A stretch of DNA of 7,473 nucleotides, from positions 1-7,473 of the forward strand of contig CAJXLR010000072.1 in the NCBI GenBank assembly GCA_913056425.1, written 5' to 3'. This DNA comes from an uncultured Bacteroidota bacterium (GTDB taxonomy: Bacteria > Bacteroidota > Bacteroidia > NS11-12g > UBA9320). Made by a program: the position numbers and the translations under genes. Shown here piece by piece: positions 1 through 6,881 of this stretch (the first letter of the stretch is position 1; every line of letters begins with the position of its first letter). The notes below the pieces were generated by a model that ran no database searches, was not told the DNA's origin, and saw nothing but the letters and a program-made list of their open reading frames with translations.

Positions 1-857
1 CTAAGCGCTAATGAACCTGTGGAATACCTTGGTGAATCGTAGAATGTAGTAAATCCGTTGTCCGGCGGCTGACCATGAACATTTACATATGGGGAAACTT
101 TAAATCCGGCTTTTCTCACATGGTCCACCACAAATGGGGTCCACCTATTTCTCATCGCCTCACCCAGAACCGGATCAAGCTTATCTTCTTGTGTAGACAA
201 ATAGGTCAAAGTATACTGATAATCAGCTCCGTTACTTACGTGGGTTTCGATATACAAGTCCGGATCAAGTTCGTTTACCAAGGTGGCAAACGTGAGTGCA
301 TTTCTTGAATCGCATTTTATGAAATCTCGATTGAGGTCAAGGTTTTGAGCATTACCTCTGAATCCATACTCGGCAGGACCGTTCTGGTTCGCCCTAGTTG
401 ACGTATTTCGATTTAAAACTCCGCCTATATTGTAAAACGGGATAATGCAAACCGTTGTATTCTCCAACAACTTTTTGAATCGCTGTTCTGTCATTAGCTG
501 ATGCGCTAGAATCATGGACGCATCAACACCATCGGGCTCTCCTGCATGGATGGCGTTATTAATTAGAATAACTTGCTTGGTCCCCTGCTTATAAGCTCCA
601 ATAGGTCTAGGTCTTTCCCCGTCAATTATCACAACATGAAGTGGAAGTCCTGCGTCTGTCTCACCATACGAAAACATCTCAATCTCGTCGTAGTGATTCG
701 CCATTTGCTCCCAGAAGACCATACCTTCTTCGTAGGTTGGTGTTGAATCCTTTGTGGTCGACTTTAAAAATGGTGGTTCAGGAGCTGCCGATTCTTTCTG
801 GTCTGAGCAACTCAATACCAACAGCGCTATCGGGAGAACAATCCAAAATCGTTTCAT
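1..857 (-). CDS. M14-family zinc carboxypeptidase-like lipoprotein, N-terminal part (cut by window edge)
   Basis: A reading frame on the minus strand is open from the ATG at 857 to the left edge (285 codons plus 2 nt), so the C-terminus is missing. Residues 1-17 form a lipoprotein signal peptide (MKR, hydrophobic core, lipobox VLSC with Cys17), which predicts an envelope lipoprotein. The metallocarboxypeptidase signature follows: HAGEPDG at 104-110 gives zinc ligands His104 and Glu107, NLDLNRDF at 172-179 matches the Asn-Arg substrate-binding pair, and ETH at 204-206 gives the third ligand His206. The catalytic glutamate of M14 enzymes is expected beyond the edge, so an intact active site cannot be confirmed. 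The likely role is trimming peptides outside the cytoplasm; whether it acts as a carboxypeptidase or an amidase cannot be told from this part. A near-match to the Bacteroidota -7 element (TATCTTCG, 869 to 862) ends 4 nt before the ATG. Family assignment is strong; specificity is unknown. Confidence 0.9.
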   Translation of the reverse strand, partial: MKRFWIVLPIALLVLSCSDQKESAAPEPPFLKSTTKDSTPTYEEGMVFWEQMANHYDEIEMFSYGETDAGLPLHVVIIDGERPRPIGAYKQGTKQVILINNAIHAGEPDGVDASMILAHQLMTEQRFKKLLENTTVCIIPFYNIGGVLNRNTSTRANQNGPAEYGFRGNAQNLDLNRDFIKCDSRNALTFATLVNELDPDLYIETHVSNGADYQYTLTYLSTQEDKLDPVLGEAMRNRWTPFVVDHVRKAGFKVSPYVNVHGQPPDNGFTTFYDSPRYSTGSLAL

Positions 858-924
858 GCGGCGAAGATAGATGAATTCGAATGTGAGTCGTCTTAATTCA
901 GATGATTCCTGCTTACTTTGCCGT

Positions 925-1740
925 ATGCAGATTGAAGGAAATCTCAGGAAGATGGCAACCGAGCTTATAGACGGGAAAGTCAACTATGGACTTCGACTTT
1001 ACGACGTTCTTGAAGCAGGTGAAATTATCCCATTGAACGACCTCGTTGGTCGAGCTTTGTACATTGAGTTTCAACACGAGATTCACTGTGTTATTTCAGG
1101 CAAGAAAATCAAAAAAGCCTTCGGCGAAGGAATGAGTTACGATGCTTTTATGAACTCACCCCAAGCCTCTCCCAGTATCATTCGTCCGGAGTTGAGTAGG
1201 ATACACGAGGGAATAGCTTTACGTGATTTTGAGTGGGAAATGAAAAATCACATGACTCCCCACACCGTGTACTTAGCTCAAACTGCCGGCACCAAAGTTG
1301 GGGTTACCCGCAATACTCAGGTACCCTATCGCTGGATGGATCAAGGCGCAGTTAAAGCGCTACGGATTGCAGAAACTCCCTATCGCCAGGCAGCTGGGTT
1401 AATTGAAGTAGCACTTAAAGAGCACATATCAGACAAAACAAGCTGGCAACGTATGCTCAAAGGTGATTTAAGCCCTACAGATTTGTACGAGGTGAAAAAC
1501 ATGTTGGTGAAGCACATACCGGTTGAGTTACAGCAATACGTCTTGGGTGATGAAACGATTCTTGATATTGAATACCCGATACTCGCCCATCCTCCCAAAG
1601 TAAAGAGCATAAAATTGGATAAGTCTCCACTTATCTCAAAGAAATTGATGGGAATAAAAGGTCAATACCTGATGTTTGATGATGGGACAGTAATCAACAT
1701 CAGAAGTCATAGTGGTTATCGCGTTCAGATCTCGGCCTAA
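925..1740 (+). CDS. DUF2797 family protein, cysteine-poor type, GIY-YIG-like core
   Basis: 271 residues from the chosen ATG at 925. I recognise the family by EGNLRKM near the start, IIPLNDLVG (34-42), IIRPELSRIHEGIALRD (85-101), and VYLAQ...GTKVGVTRN...RWMDQGA (115-142). No biochemical function is established for the family. As I remember it, many members carry cysteine pairs in the middle that look metal-binding. Here only Cys55 remains, and the expected partners are Ser58, Met70, Pro83 and similar residues. The segment from Val115 to Glu161 (VY, then KVG, Arg136, then LIEVAL) resembles the order of motifs in GIY-YIG/T5orf172 nuclease-like domains, so a nucleic-acid role is possible but unproven. 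An ATG at 871 would add 18 residues (including CLLC), but it lies only 13 bp from the divergent peptidase start. The domain begins right after 925, and a TTACTTTG element lies 4 nt upstream of 925, so I prefer 925. The stop codon directly abuts the next gene. Confidence 0.85.
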   Translation: MQIEGNLRKMATELIDGKVNYGLRLYDVLEAGEIIPLNDLVGRALYIEFQHEIHCVISGKKIKKAFGEGMSYDAFMNSPQASPSIIRPELSRIHEGIALRDFEWEMKNHMTPHTVYLAQTAGTKVGVTRNTQVPYRWMDQGAVKALRIAETPYRQAAGLIEVALKEHISDKTSWQRMLKGDLSPTDLYEVKNMLVKHIPVELQQYVLGDETILDIEYPILAHPPKVKSIKLDKSPLISKKLMGIKGQYLMFDDGTVINIRSHSGYRVQISA

Positions 1741-2946
1741 GTGAAAGTCAACTTCGATATACTAATTATTGGTGGAGGTGCAGCTGGTTTTTTTGCGGCG
1801 GCTGAAGCGGGTAGACAAAATCCGAAAGCGAGCATCGCAATATTGGAGGCGAGTAATAAAGTCTTATCCAAAGTTCTCATTTCCGGTGGTGGTCGATGCA
1901 ACGTAACCAATCGCATATCTCAACCGGAAGAGTTGGCCAGAAACTATCCACGAGGCCATGATTTCTTAGTTGAACCATTCCGTCAATTCTCAAGTGACCA
2001 CACTCAACGTTGGTTTACTGAACGAGGTGTCCGTCTTAAAACAGAAGCAGATGGAAGAGTTTTTCCCGTTAGCAACAAATCAACCTGTATTGCGAATACA
2101 TTTATTAGCGAAGTTGAGAAATACGGTGTTGATGTACGACTAAAGTCTAGGGTCAACAAAATATGCTTCCTCGAAAATGGCTGGCAGATAGAAACTGGAA
2201 CAGAAACTTACTTTACAGAAAAACTAGTAATCTGCAGTGGTAGCAACAGTGCTATATGGTCCTTGTGTAAAAGTCTTGGATTGGATGTAACTGAACCTGT
2301 TCCAAGCTTGTTTACCCTTCATGCACAACACGAACTAATTCGAGATCACGCCGGTATCTCCTTCCCTGAATCGTGGGTAAAACTACAAAAGGGACAATCT
2401 CAATCCGGTCCATTATTAATTACTCACCAAGGTTTATCGGGACCAGCCATACTAAAACTATCCGCTTGGGAGGCCATTCGTTTTTACAACGAAAACTATA
2501 AGGCAACTCTTCGGGTAAACTGGGTGGGTCGAACAAAAGAAGATTTGCGCAACGCGATTAAAAAATGTCAAGCCGATCACCCCAAGAAACATGTGCACAA
2601 CATTCCCCTTTTTAATCTGTCGAAACGGTTTTGGAAGCGTGTCTGCGAGGTTGCTCAAATTCCGGAACAGCGGAATTATGCGGAAATTGGGAAAAAGCAA
2701 GTAGCACGATTTGAAGAATTACTATGCGACTGCCCAGTAGAGATTTACGGCAAATCGACTTTCAAGGAGGAATTTGTTACGGCTGGCGGGATTAACCTAA
2801 ATGAGATTAACCCAACTGATTTCAGCGCCAAACGGTTCAAAGGTCTCTACTTTGCCGGTGAAGTCCTAAACATTGATGCCATTACCGGTGGATTCAACTT
2901 TCAAGCAGCTTGGACAGGTGGTTACCTGATTGGTAATCACATTTGA
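1741..2946 (+). CDS. BaiN/HI0933 (YhiN) family NAD(P)/FAD-dependent oxidoreductase
   Basis: 401 residues, typical for this flavoprotein family (COG2081, about 390-410). The N-terminal Rossmann motif GGGAAG is at 11-16, with Glu36 closing the second strand, where FAD ribose is normally bound. The family hallmark SGGGRCNVTN is at 48-57, GRVFPVSNKS follows, and the C-terminal FAD-contacting block AGEVLNIDAITGGFNFQ is at 372-388. It is presumably a cytosolic FAD enzyme. The substrate is unknown for nearly all members; the name BaiN comes from a proposed role in clostridial bile-acid dehydroxylation, which should not be carried over here. Translation must start at GTG 1741: it follows the preceding TAA with no gap, and no ATG lies before the FAD motif. 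This suggests a two-gene transcript with coupled translation of the DUF2797 gene and this one. The gene ends 7 bp from the convergent lgt stop. Confidence 0.92.
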   Translation: MKVNFDILIIGGGAAGFFAAAEAGRQNPKASIAILEASNKVLSKVLISGGGRCNVTNRISQPEELARNYPRGHDFLVEPFRQFSSDHTQRWFTERGVRLKTEADGRVFPVSNKSTCIANTFISEVEKYGVDVRLKSRVNKICFLENGWQIETGTETYFTEKLVICSGSNSAIWSLCKSLGLDVTEPVPSLFTLHAQHELIRDHAGISFPESWVKLQKGQSQSGPLLITHQGLSGPAILKLSAWEAIRFYNENYKATLRVNWVGRTKEDLRNAIKKCQADHPKKHVHNIPLFNLSKRFWKRVCEVAQIPEQRNYAEIGKKQVARFEELLCDCPVEIYGKSTFKEEFVTAGGINLNEINPTDFSAKRFKGLYFAGEVLNIDAITGGFNFQAAWTGGYLIGNHI

Positions 2947-2953
2947 ACGGATG

Positions 2954-4135
2954 TTACGTCGGAATAGTTTTCTCTGACTTCTTGTGGAGCTGTTTAAAAA
3001 AGAAATACAGAATTACGGCACTTATCATCATCACCGTGGAAATGATTTCCGCTTGTGTGATTTCCATTCCAGCAATTTTATACGTCGCATTTACCCGAAT
3101 TTTCTCGATCCAAAAACGCTCAAAACCTGCAAGGAATAAGTACAAACTAAACATCACCCCAGGAACTGAGATGCGCTTTCTTAAATACCAGAGAACACCA
3201 AAAAGCGCTATACACGCGATTGCCTCATAGAAGGGAGTTGGCCATACCGGGCAGATTAATTCGGGAACTGTTCCTTCCGGGCAACCCGCATGGGTTACAG
3301 GATTACATATTTGAGCTACATTGTTCGGATAGGTATAAGCCCACATCCAATCCGGAAGTCCCGGATTAGGTGTATTATTAGGAATTCCCCAATCACCATC
3401 GCCAGACATGTGGCAGCCTATTCGGCCAACGCCATAAGCAAGCATCATCGCTGGTCCGCCAACATCCAACATATGTTTCCAGTTGATCCTGTACTTGTTA
3501 GCGCAATAAAGAACTGCTGCCCCACCGCAAATCAAACCTCCATAGAAAGTTAAGCCGGCAAACGGGTCTGCGAAAGCAGCAAGCGGATCTTTGATAAACT
3601 CATCCCAATGCTCCATGTGATCGAAAACCTTTGCGCCAATTAAACCGGCAATTGCTGCAACCAATGTAAGCGTTCCCATACGTTGATGTGGGTGAATTAC
3701 AACATCTTTCAATACAGGTTCAGGGTACTTTTTCTGCATCTGCAAATCATCATAGTATCGCATACCAACGGCTACTGCAGCACCTAAGAAACCTAAAACT
3801 AACGACCCATCTGTACTAAGCAAATATTGTTGCGGGTTGTCAAGCAAACTCGAACCCATATTGAATAGAAGGTGTAGAAATTTCCAACCAAAAATGAATC
3901 CAAAAAACACCGTGGACGCATAGTCAAAAATTCCACCTTTTTTACCAAACCATTTCTTTGCTTGCATGCCCTGAAGTAGGCCTTCTGACTCTTTGCGCTT
4001 CAATTCCAACTTCATGGTGTAGTTGGCGAGTAAAAAGGCAATGGCAACGAAGAAACCGAAGGTGTTGATAATAACCAGACCATAGATTTCTACACCAAAC
4101 AAGTCCTTAAAAAGATGATAAAAGTTGGGATACAT
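2954..4135 (-). CDS. lgt: Prolipoprotein diacylglyceryl transferase, long Bacteroidota form
   Basis: Inner-membrane enzyme that moves the diacylglyceryl group of phosphatidylglycerol onto the lipobox cysteine of prolipoproteins. It has 393 residues against about 290 in E. coli, with several hydrophobic segments (about 15-38, 72-91, 112-126, 155-170, 197-211, 303-317, 325-338, 362-380). Landmarks: IYG at 17-19 (the E. coli Tyr26 region), GLTFYGGLI at 194-202, GRIGCHMSGDGDWG at 237-250 with Arg238 (E. coli Arg143 equivalent), PTPFYE at 299-304, and FERFWIEKIR at 338-347 with Arg340 and Glu344 (E. coli Arg239 and Glu243). Two positions differ from E. coli by my alignment: Tyr198 replaces His103 and Cys241 replaces Asn146. 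A roughly 48-residue loop (251-298) containing Cys277, Cys285 and Cys295 is inserted. I believe these are shared by related Bacteroidota rather than being signs of decay, but I cannot verify that. It is the last gene of the minus-strand cluster, 43 bp after mtaB. The family is confident; catalytic details are by eye. Confidence 0.92.
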   Translation of the reverse strand: MYPNFYHLFKDLFGVEIYGLVIINTFGFFVAIAFLLANYTMKLELKRKESEGLLQGMQAKKWFGKKGGIFDYASTVFFGFIFGWKFLHLLFNMGSSLLDNPQQYLLSTDGSLVLGFLGAAVAVGMRYYDDLQMQKKYPEPVLKDVVIHPHQRMGTLTLVAAIAGLIGAKVFDHMEHWDEFIKDPLAAFADPFAGLTFYGGLICGGAAVLYCANKYRINWKHMLDVGGPAMMLAYGVGRIGCHMSGDGDWGIPNNTPNPGLPDWMWAYTYPNNVAQICNPVTHAGCPEGTVPELICPVWPTPFYEAIACIALFGVLWYLRKRISVPGVMFSLYLFLAGFERFWIEKIRVNATYKIAGMEITQAEIISTVMMISAVILYFFFKQLHKKSEKTIPT

Positions 4136-4178
4136 ATTGCTGCGAAATACCTACAAAAAAATGGAATTACGAAACAGA

Positions 4179-5519
4179 TTAGCCTAAGTCTGTCAGGGTA
4201 TTTGCTGTCTTGGTCGGATTCGAGTCCATGGCGTACACTTCTTCCGCCACTACTGTTCCATCATCCGCGATGGATTTAAGCTCTACTTGAATTTGCTCAT
4301 TTATCTTTTGGGCATCAAAAGGTAATCGAACTTTAACATAGTTTTCGGTAAATCCGTACATGAATCCATCCTTATTCTCAGCTTCCATTAAGGCTGTACG
4401 AACAGTCCCCAAGTGCTCAGTGTAAAAAGCCATTTTCTTTTTGTTCGATAAAATTCTGAGTCGCTGAGCTCGTTCGTTTTTTACTTGTTGTGGAACTTGG
4501 TCGTCCATTTTCCGAGCTGTGGTGTTGGCTCTTGCAGAATAAGGGAATACATGGAGATAGCTCACATCCATATCTCGGATGAAGTTGTACGTTTCCTCAA
4601 AATGTTCATCTGTTTCTCCCGGGAAACCAACAATAACATCTACCCCGATACACGCATGTGGCATGATTTGCTTGATTCGTGCAACTCGATCAGAATACAG
4701 GTCCCGCAGATACTTCCTGCGCATCTTTTTCAACAGCTCATCTGATCCACTTTGTAACGGAACGTGAAAATGAGGAACGAATCGTTCTGATTGAGCTACA
4801 AAATCAATGATTCTGTTTTCCAGAAGGTTTGGTTCTATGCTACTGATCCTAAATCGATCAACACCCTCTACTTTGTCGAGTTCAACAATTAGATCGTAAA
4901 ACGACTCATCCGTATCGACACCAAAATCACCAATATTAACACCGGTGAGTACCACTTCTTTGACTGCAGTCTGAGCTACTTCTTGCGCTACTTTGATTGT
5001 CGCTTCCACCGTGTTTGACCGACTCTTCCCACGAGCAAGCGGAATTGTACAAAACGTGCAGAAGTAATCGCATCCGTCTTGTACCTTCAGGAAACTACGC
5101 GTCCGATCTCCGAAAGAATAACCGGGAACAAACTCACGGGTTTCTTTGATGTTGCGGTTTAGTACAACGTTTCGTTCTTCTTTAATTTTCTCAAGGTGCT
5201 GCATCAGGTTGAACTTTTCAGCAGCTCCCAAAACCATGTCCACCCCATCAATATCAATAATTTCTTGAGGTTTCAGTTGTGCGTAGCAGCCAATCACTAC
5301 AACAGAACTATCCGGATTCGCTTTTTTCGCCTCCTTAACCGTGCGTTTGCATTTTTTATCTGCATTCTCGGTAACCGAGCACGTGTTAATCACATATATG
5401 TCTGCAGCATCCTTGAAGTCTACCACCTCGAAACCTTGCTCTCTTGCTTGCCGACCTATAGTTGACGTTTCAGAAAAGTTGAGTTTACAACCCAGCGTGT
5501 AAAATGCGATTGAAGGCAT
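4179..5519 (-). CDS. mtaB: tRNA (N6-L-threonylcarbamoyladenosine(37)-C2)-methylthiotransferase
   Basis: Radical-SAM methylthiotransferase that converts t6A to ms2t6A at position 37 of ANN-decoding tRNAs in the cytosol. It has 446 residues, the usual length, with all three domains. The N-terminal MTTase domain carries Cys11 (LGCKLN), Cys47 (NTCSVTE) and Cys78 (IGCYAQ) for the auxiliary iron-sulfur cluster. The radical-SAM core has the CxxxCxxC motif at Cys150, Cys154 and Cys157, then LTGVNIGDFG (191-200), HVPLQSGSD (252-260) and GFPGET (298-303). A C-terminal TRAM-like RNA-binding region lies at about 370-435. The GCKLN motif favours MtaB over MiaB (GCQMN type) and RimO (GCPKN type). The start follows a perfect TAnnTTTG octamer by 4 nt. 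The upstream acyltransferase stop is 21 bp away and lgt begins 43 bp downstream, so it may be read both from an operon and from its own promoter. All key residues are present. Confidence 0.95.
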   Translation of the reverse strand: MPSIAFYTLGCKLNFSETSTIGRQAREQGFEVVDFKDAADIYVINTCSVTENADKKCKRTVKEAKKANPDSSVVVIGCYAQLKPQEIIDIDGVDMVLGAAEKFNLMQHLEKIKEERNVVLNRNIKETREFVPGYSFGDRTRSFLKVQDGCDYFCTFCTIPLARGKSRSNTVEATIKVAQEVAQTAVKEVVLTGVNIGDFGVDTDESFYDLIVELDKVEGVDRFRISSIEPNLLENRIIDFVAQSERFVPHFHVPLQSGSDELLKKMRRKYLRDLYSDRVARIKQIMPHACIGVDVIVGFPGETDEHFEETYNFIRDMDVSYLHVFPYSARANTTARKMDDQVPQQVKNERAQRLRILSNKKKMAFYTEHLGTVRTALMEAENKDGFMYGFTENYVKVRLPFDAQKINEQIQVELKSIADDGTVVAEEVYAMDSNPTKTANTLTDLG

Positions 5520-5523
5520 GGTG

Positions 5524-5531
5524 CAAAGGTA
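5524..5531 (-). promoter_or_regulatory. Bacteroidota-type -7 promoter element of mtaB
   Basis: On the minus strand the sequence TACCTTTG (5531 to 5524) matches the TAnnTTTG -7 consensus of Bacteroidota primary-sigma promoters perfectly and is followed by CACC and the mtaB ATG. Since that box is centred about 7 nt before the transcription start, the first transcribed base would fall at or next to the A of the ATG, giving a leaderless message. No TTG -33 element is visible at the usual distance (only a TTC about 21 nt upstream), so the promoter call is moderate. It lies in the 21-bp gap after the acyltransferase gene. Confidence 0.45.
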
Positions 5532-5540
5532 CAGCCTTAT

Positions 5541-6791
5541 TTATTTGAGATTGAATATCTGAATAAGCTTTTGGCGTTGTTCTGACACAACCGATGGAGC
5601 TGATTTCCATTTTTTATGCTCACGAATTCGATCTAATATTTCGATGCAGTGTTGGTAAGGTATCGAGAACCAACGAATTAGAAACCATGCAAGTGCACCT
5701 TTCCAGCCAAAGAAAATTAAAGCAATAGGGTAACCAACTAAAACCAATATCCAATTCCACGCCATTCCAATTCCGAAGTATACGCTTTCGTACAGTTCGT
5801 CTTTCTTGATTCGTGCATCCACCACGCGTTTTCCGTAAACGAGTCCCCATTTCATAATGTTCCAGCTTATGAATCCCGGGACTATCGCAAGTGCGACGTA
5901 GATGTAGTCCCAAAACTTAATCGGGTTCACTCCAACCTCGTTTAGATTGTTTTGGGATAATAAGTTTTGATATTTCTCTAATTCCACCTTCACCGACTCA
6001 TCAGCTTTAACCCGATTGGCCACATCAATTTCTTTCTGCAATCGGTCTGTATTTCCAATCCAAAACTTAGTGATTGGATACGGGTAGAATTTTCGAACCA
6101 TGCGAAGTGCGACTTCAACTAGAGCCTCGTCCTCATTTGGAACATCAACCATGTTTCGTCGGATTGCCTCCTCGGTGTGCTTGGTTAGTCGATTGTATGC
6201 AGCGCGTTCATTACCCGATTCGTCCATAAAATCATCGATATAAACGACCTTGTCGAATCGAATCATTAGCTCATTGCGATGATGTTTGTAGTGTGTATAG
6301 TTAAGTCCAAAAGGCACAACAGCAACTCGCATCTTTCCATCTTCTCTGCTTTGCATGTCGATAATCATGCGGGCCATACCTTTTTTTAGCGGCCGAAGTC
6401 TCTTTTCAATTTGAGCATCTGCCTCCGGGAAAATCAAAACCACCCGATTCCTCTTAAACTCTTCATACAGTTGATCAAAACTCCGGTTGTTGTTCACCAG
6501 GTTAGTACGGGCATCGCCATCTCTTGCACGAAAAATCGGAATGAGCTTGAGGCTCCTAAGAACAAAGTTTGCCCACGATTTATTGAACACATCTCCACGT
6601 ACAAAGATCCGGGTAGGCTTGGGCACCAGCAAAGCGCTAACCATTACGCCATCTAGAAATCCATTACTATGATTACTCGCAAGAAAAACCGGTTTATCCT
6701 GCGGGATGTTGCCCGTACCGGAAATAAATATCCGTTTGAAATAGATTCGTTGCCAGAGCAACAAGGTTATTTTGACAAAGTAATAAAGCAT
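5541..6791 (-). CDS. PlsC-like 1-acylglycerol-phosphate / glycerophosphate acyltransferase (LPLAT family), membrane protein
   Basis: 416 residues. The N-terminal half is an LPLAT acyltransferase domain: SNHSNGFLD at 39-47 supplies the His41/Asp47 catalytic motif, IPIFRARDG at 84-92 matches motif II, and FPEADAQIEKRLRPLKKG at 121-138 matches motif III. The His-Asp spacing is Hx5D rather than the usual Hx4D, and motif III reads FPEA where FPEG is common. The RPLKKG tail and the Hx5D spacing recall the yeast Gpt2/Sct1 branch. The family moves acyl groups from acyl-ACP or acyl-CoA to glycerol-phosphate or lysophosphatidate in phospholipid synthesis; the exact acceptor cannot be told here. Residues about 190-290 are mostly charged and helical. 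The C-terminus has two or three membrane segments (about 291-310 and 343-375) that bacterial PlsC usually lacks, ending in a basic tail. It is the first gene of the minus-strand cluster, ahead of mtaB and lgt, and is divergent from the dipeptidyl peptidase gene. Confidence 0.85.
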   Translation of the reverse strand: MLYYFVKITLLLWQRIYFKRIFISGTGNIPQDKPVFLASNHSNGFLDGVMVSALLVPKPTRIFVRGDVFNKSWANFVLRSLKLIPIFRARDGDARTNLVNNNRSFDQLYEEFKRNRVVLIFPEADAQIEKRLRPLKKGMARMIIDMQSREDGKMRVAVVPFGLNYTHYKHHRNELMIRFDKVVYIDDFMDESGNERAAYNRLTKHTEEAIRRNMVDVPNEDEALVEVALRMVRKFYPYPITKFWIGNTDRLQKEIDVANRVKADESVKVELEKYQNLLSQNNLNEVGVNPIKFWDYIYVALAIVPGFISWNIMKWGLVYGKRVVDARIKKDELYESVYFGIGMAWNWILVLVGYPIALIFFGWKGALAWFLIRWFSIPYQHCIEILDRIREHKKWKSAPSVVSEQRQKLIQIFNLK

Positions 6792-6846
6792 CCCTACAGT
6801 TGGAAAGTCTTGGCAAACCTCCAGTTATTCAGTAAAAAGTGGTTGA

Positions 6847-6862
6847 TTTGTACCCGTACAAA
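6847..6862. promoter_or_regulatory. Perfect 7+2+7 palindrome in divergent intergenic region (possible operator)
   Basis: TTTGTAC, a CC spacer, then GTACAAA form an exact inverted repeat 19 nt before the ATG at 6882 and 55 nt beyond the divergent acyltransferase ATG at 6791. It lies in the only sizeable gap of the window (6792-6881). Its position and symmetry fit the binding site of a dimeric regulator acting on one or both genes. The arms are too short and too close together to make a strong RNA hairpin, and the run of A after the right arm makes a chance match somewhat easier. No regulator gene is visible in the window. Confidence 0.35.
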
Positions 6863-6881
6863 AAAAAGAAATCATCGATTT

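Noticed and set aside
641..874. Plus-strand open frame of 77 codons
   Set aside because: It is antisense to the M14 lipoprotein, which has signal peptide and zinc motifs in frame; this is a shadow frame.
871..924. Upstream ATG at 871 as the start of the DUF2797 gene, adding a CLLC motif
   Set aside because: It leaves only 13 bp between divergent starts, adds 18 residues outside the family domain, and overlaps the putative -7 elements. It is kept as an alternative only.
2943..3230. Plus-strand open frame (95 codons) starting at the BaiN-family stop
   Set aside because: It lies almost wholly antisense to lgt, whose protein is clearly recognisable, and its translation resembles no family I know.
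3290..3553. Plus-strand open frame of 87 codons, considered as a possible small gene
   Set aside because: It lies fully within lgt on the opposite strand, across its conserved GRIG motif; no independent evidence.
5196..5465. Plus-strand open frame of 89 codons opposite mtaB
   Set aside because: It is antisense to the conserved N-terminal MTTase domain and shows no recognisable motif.
6814..6821. GAGGTTTG on the minus strand as a -7 element for the acyltransferase gene
   Set aside because: It has one mismatch in a key position, no -33 TTG at the right distance, and a 22-nt gap to the ATG; too weak to annotate.
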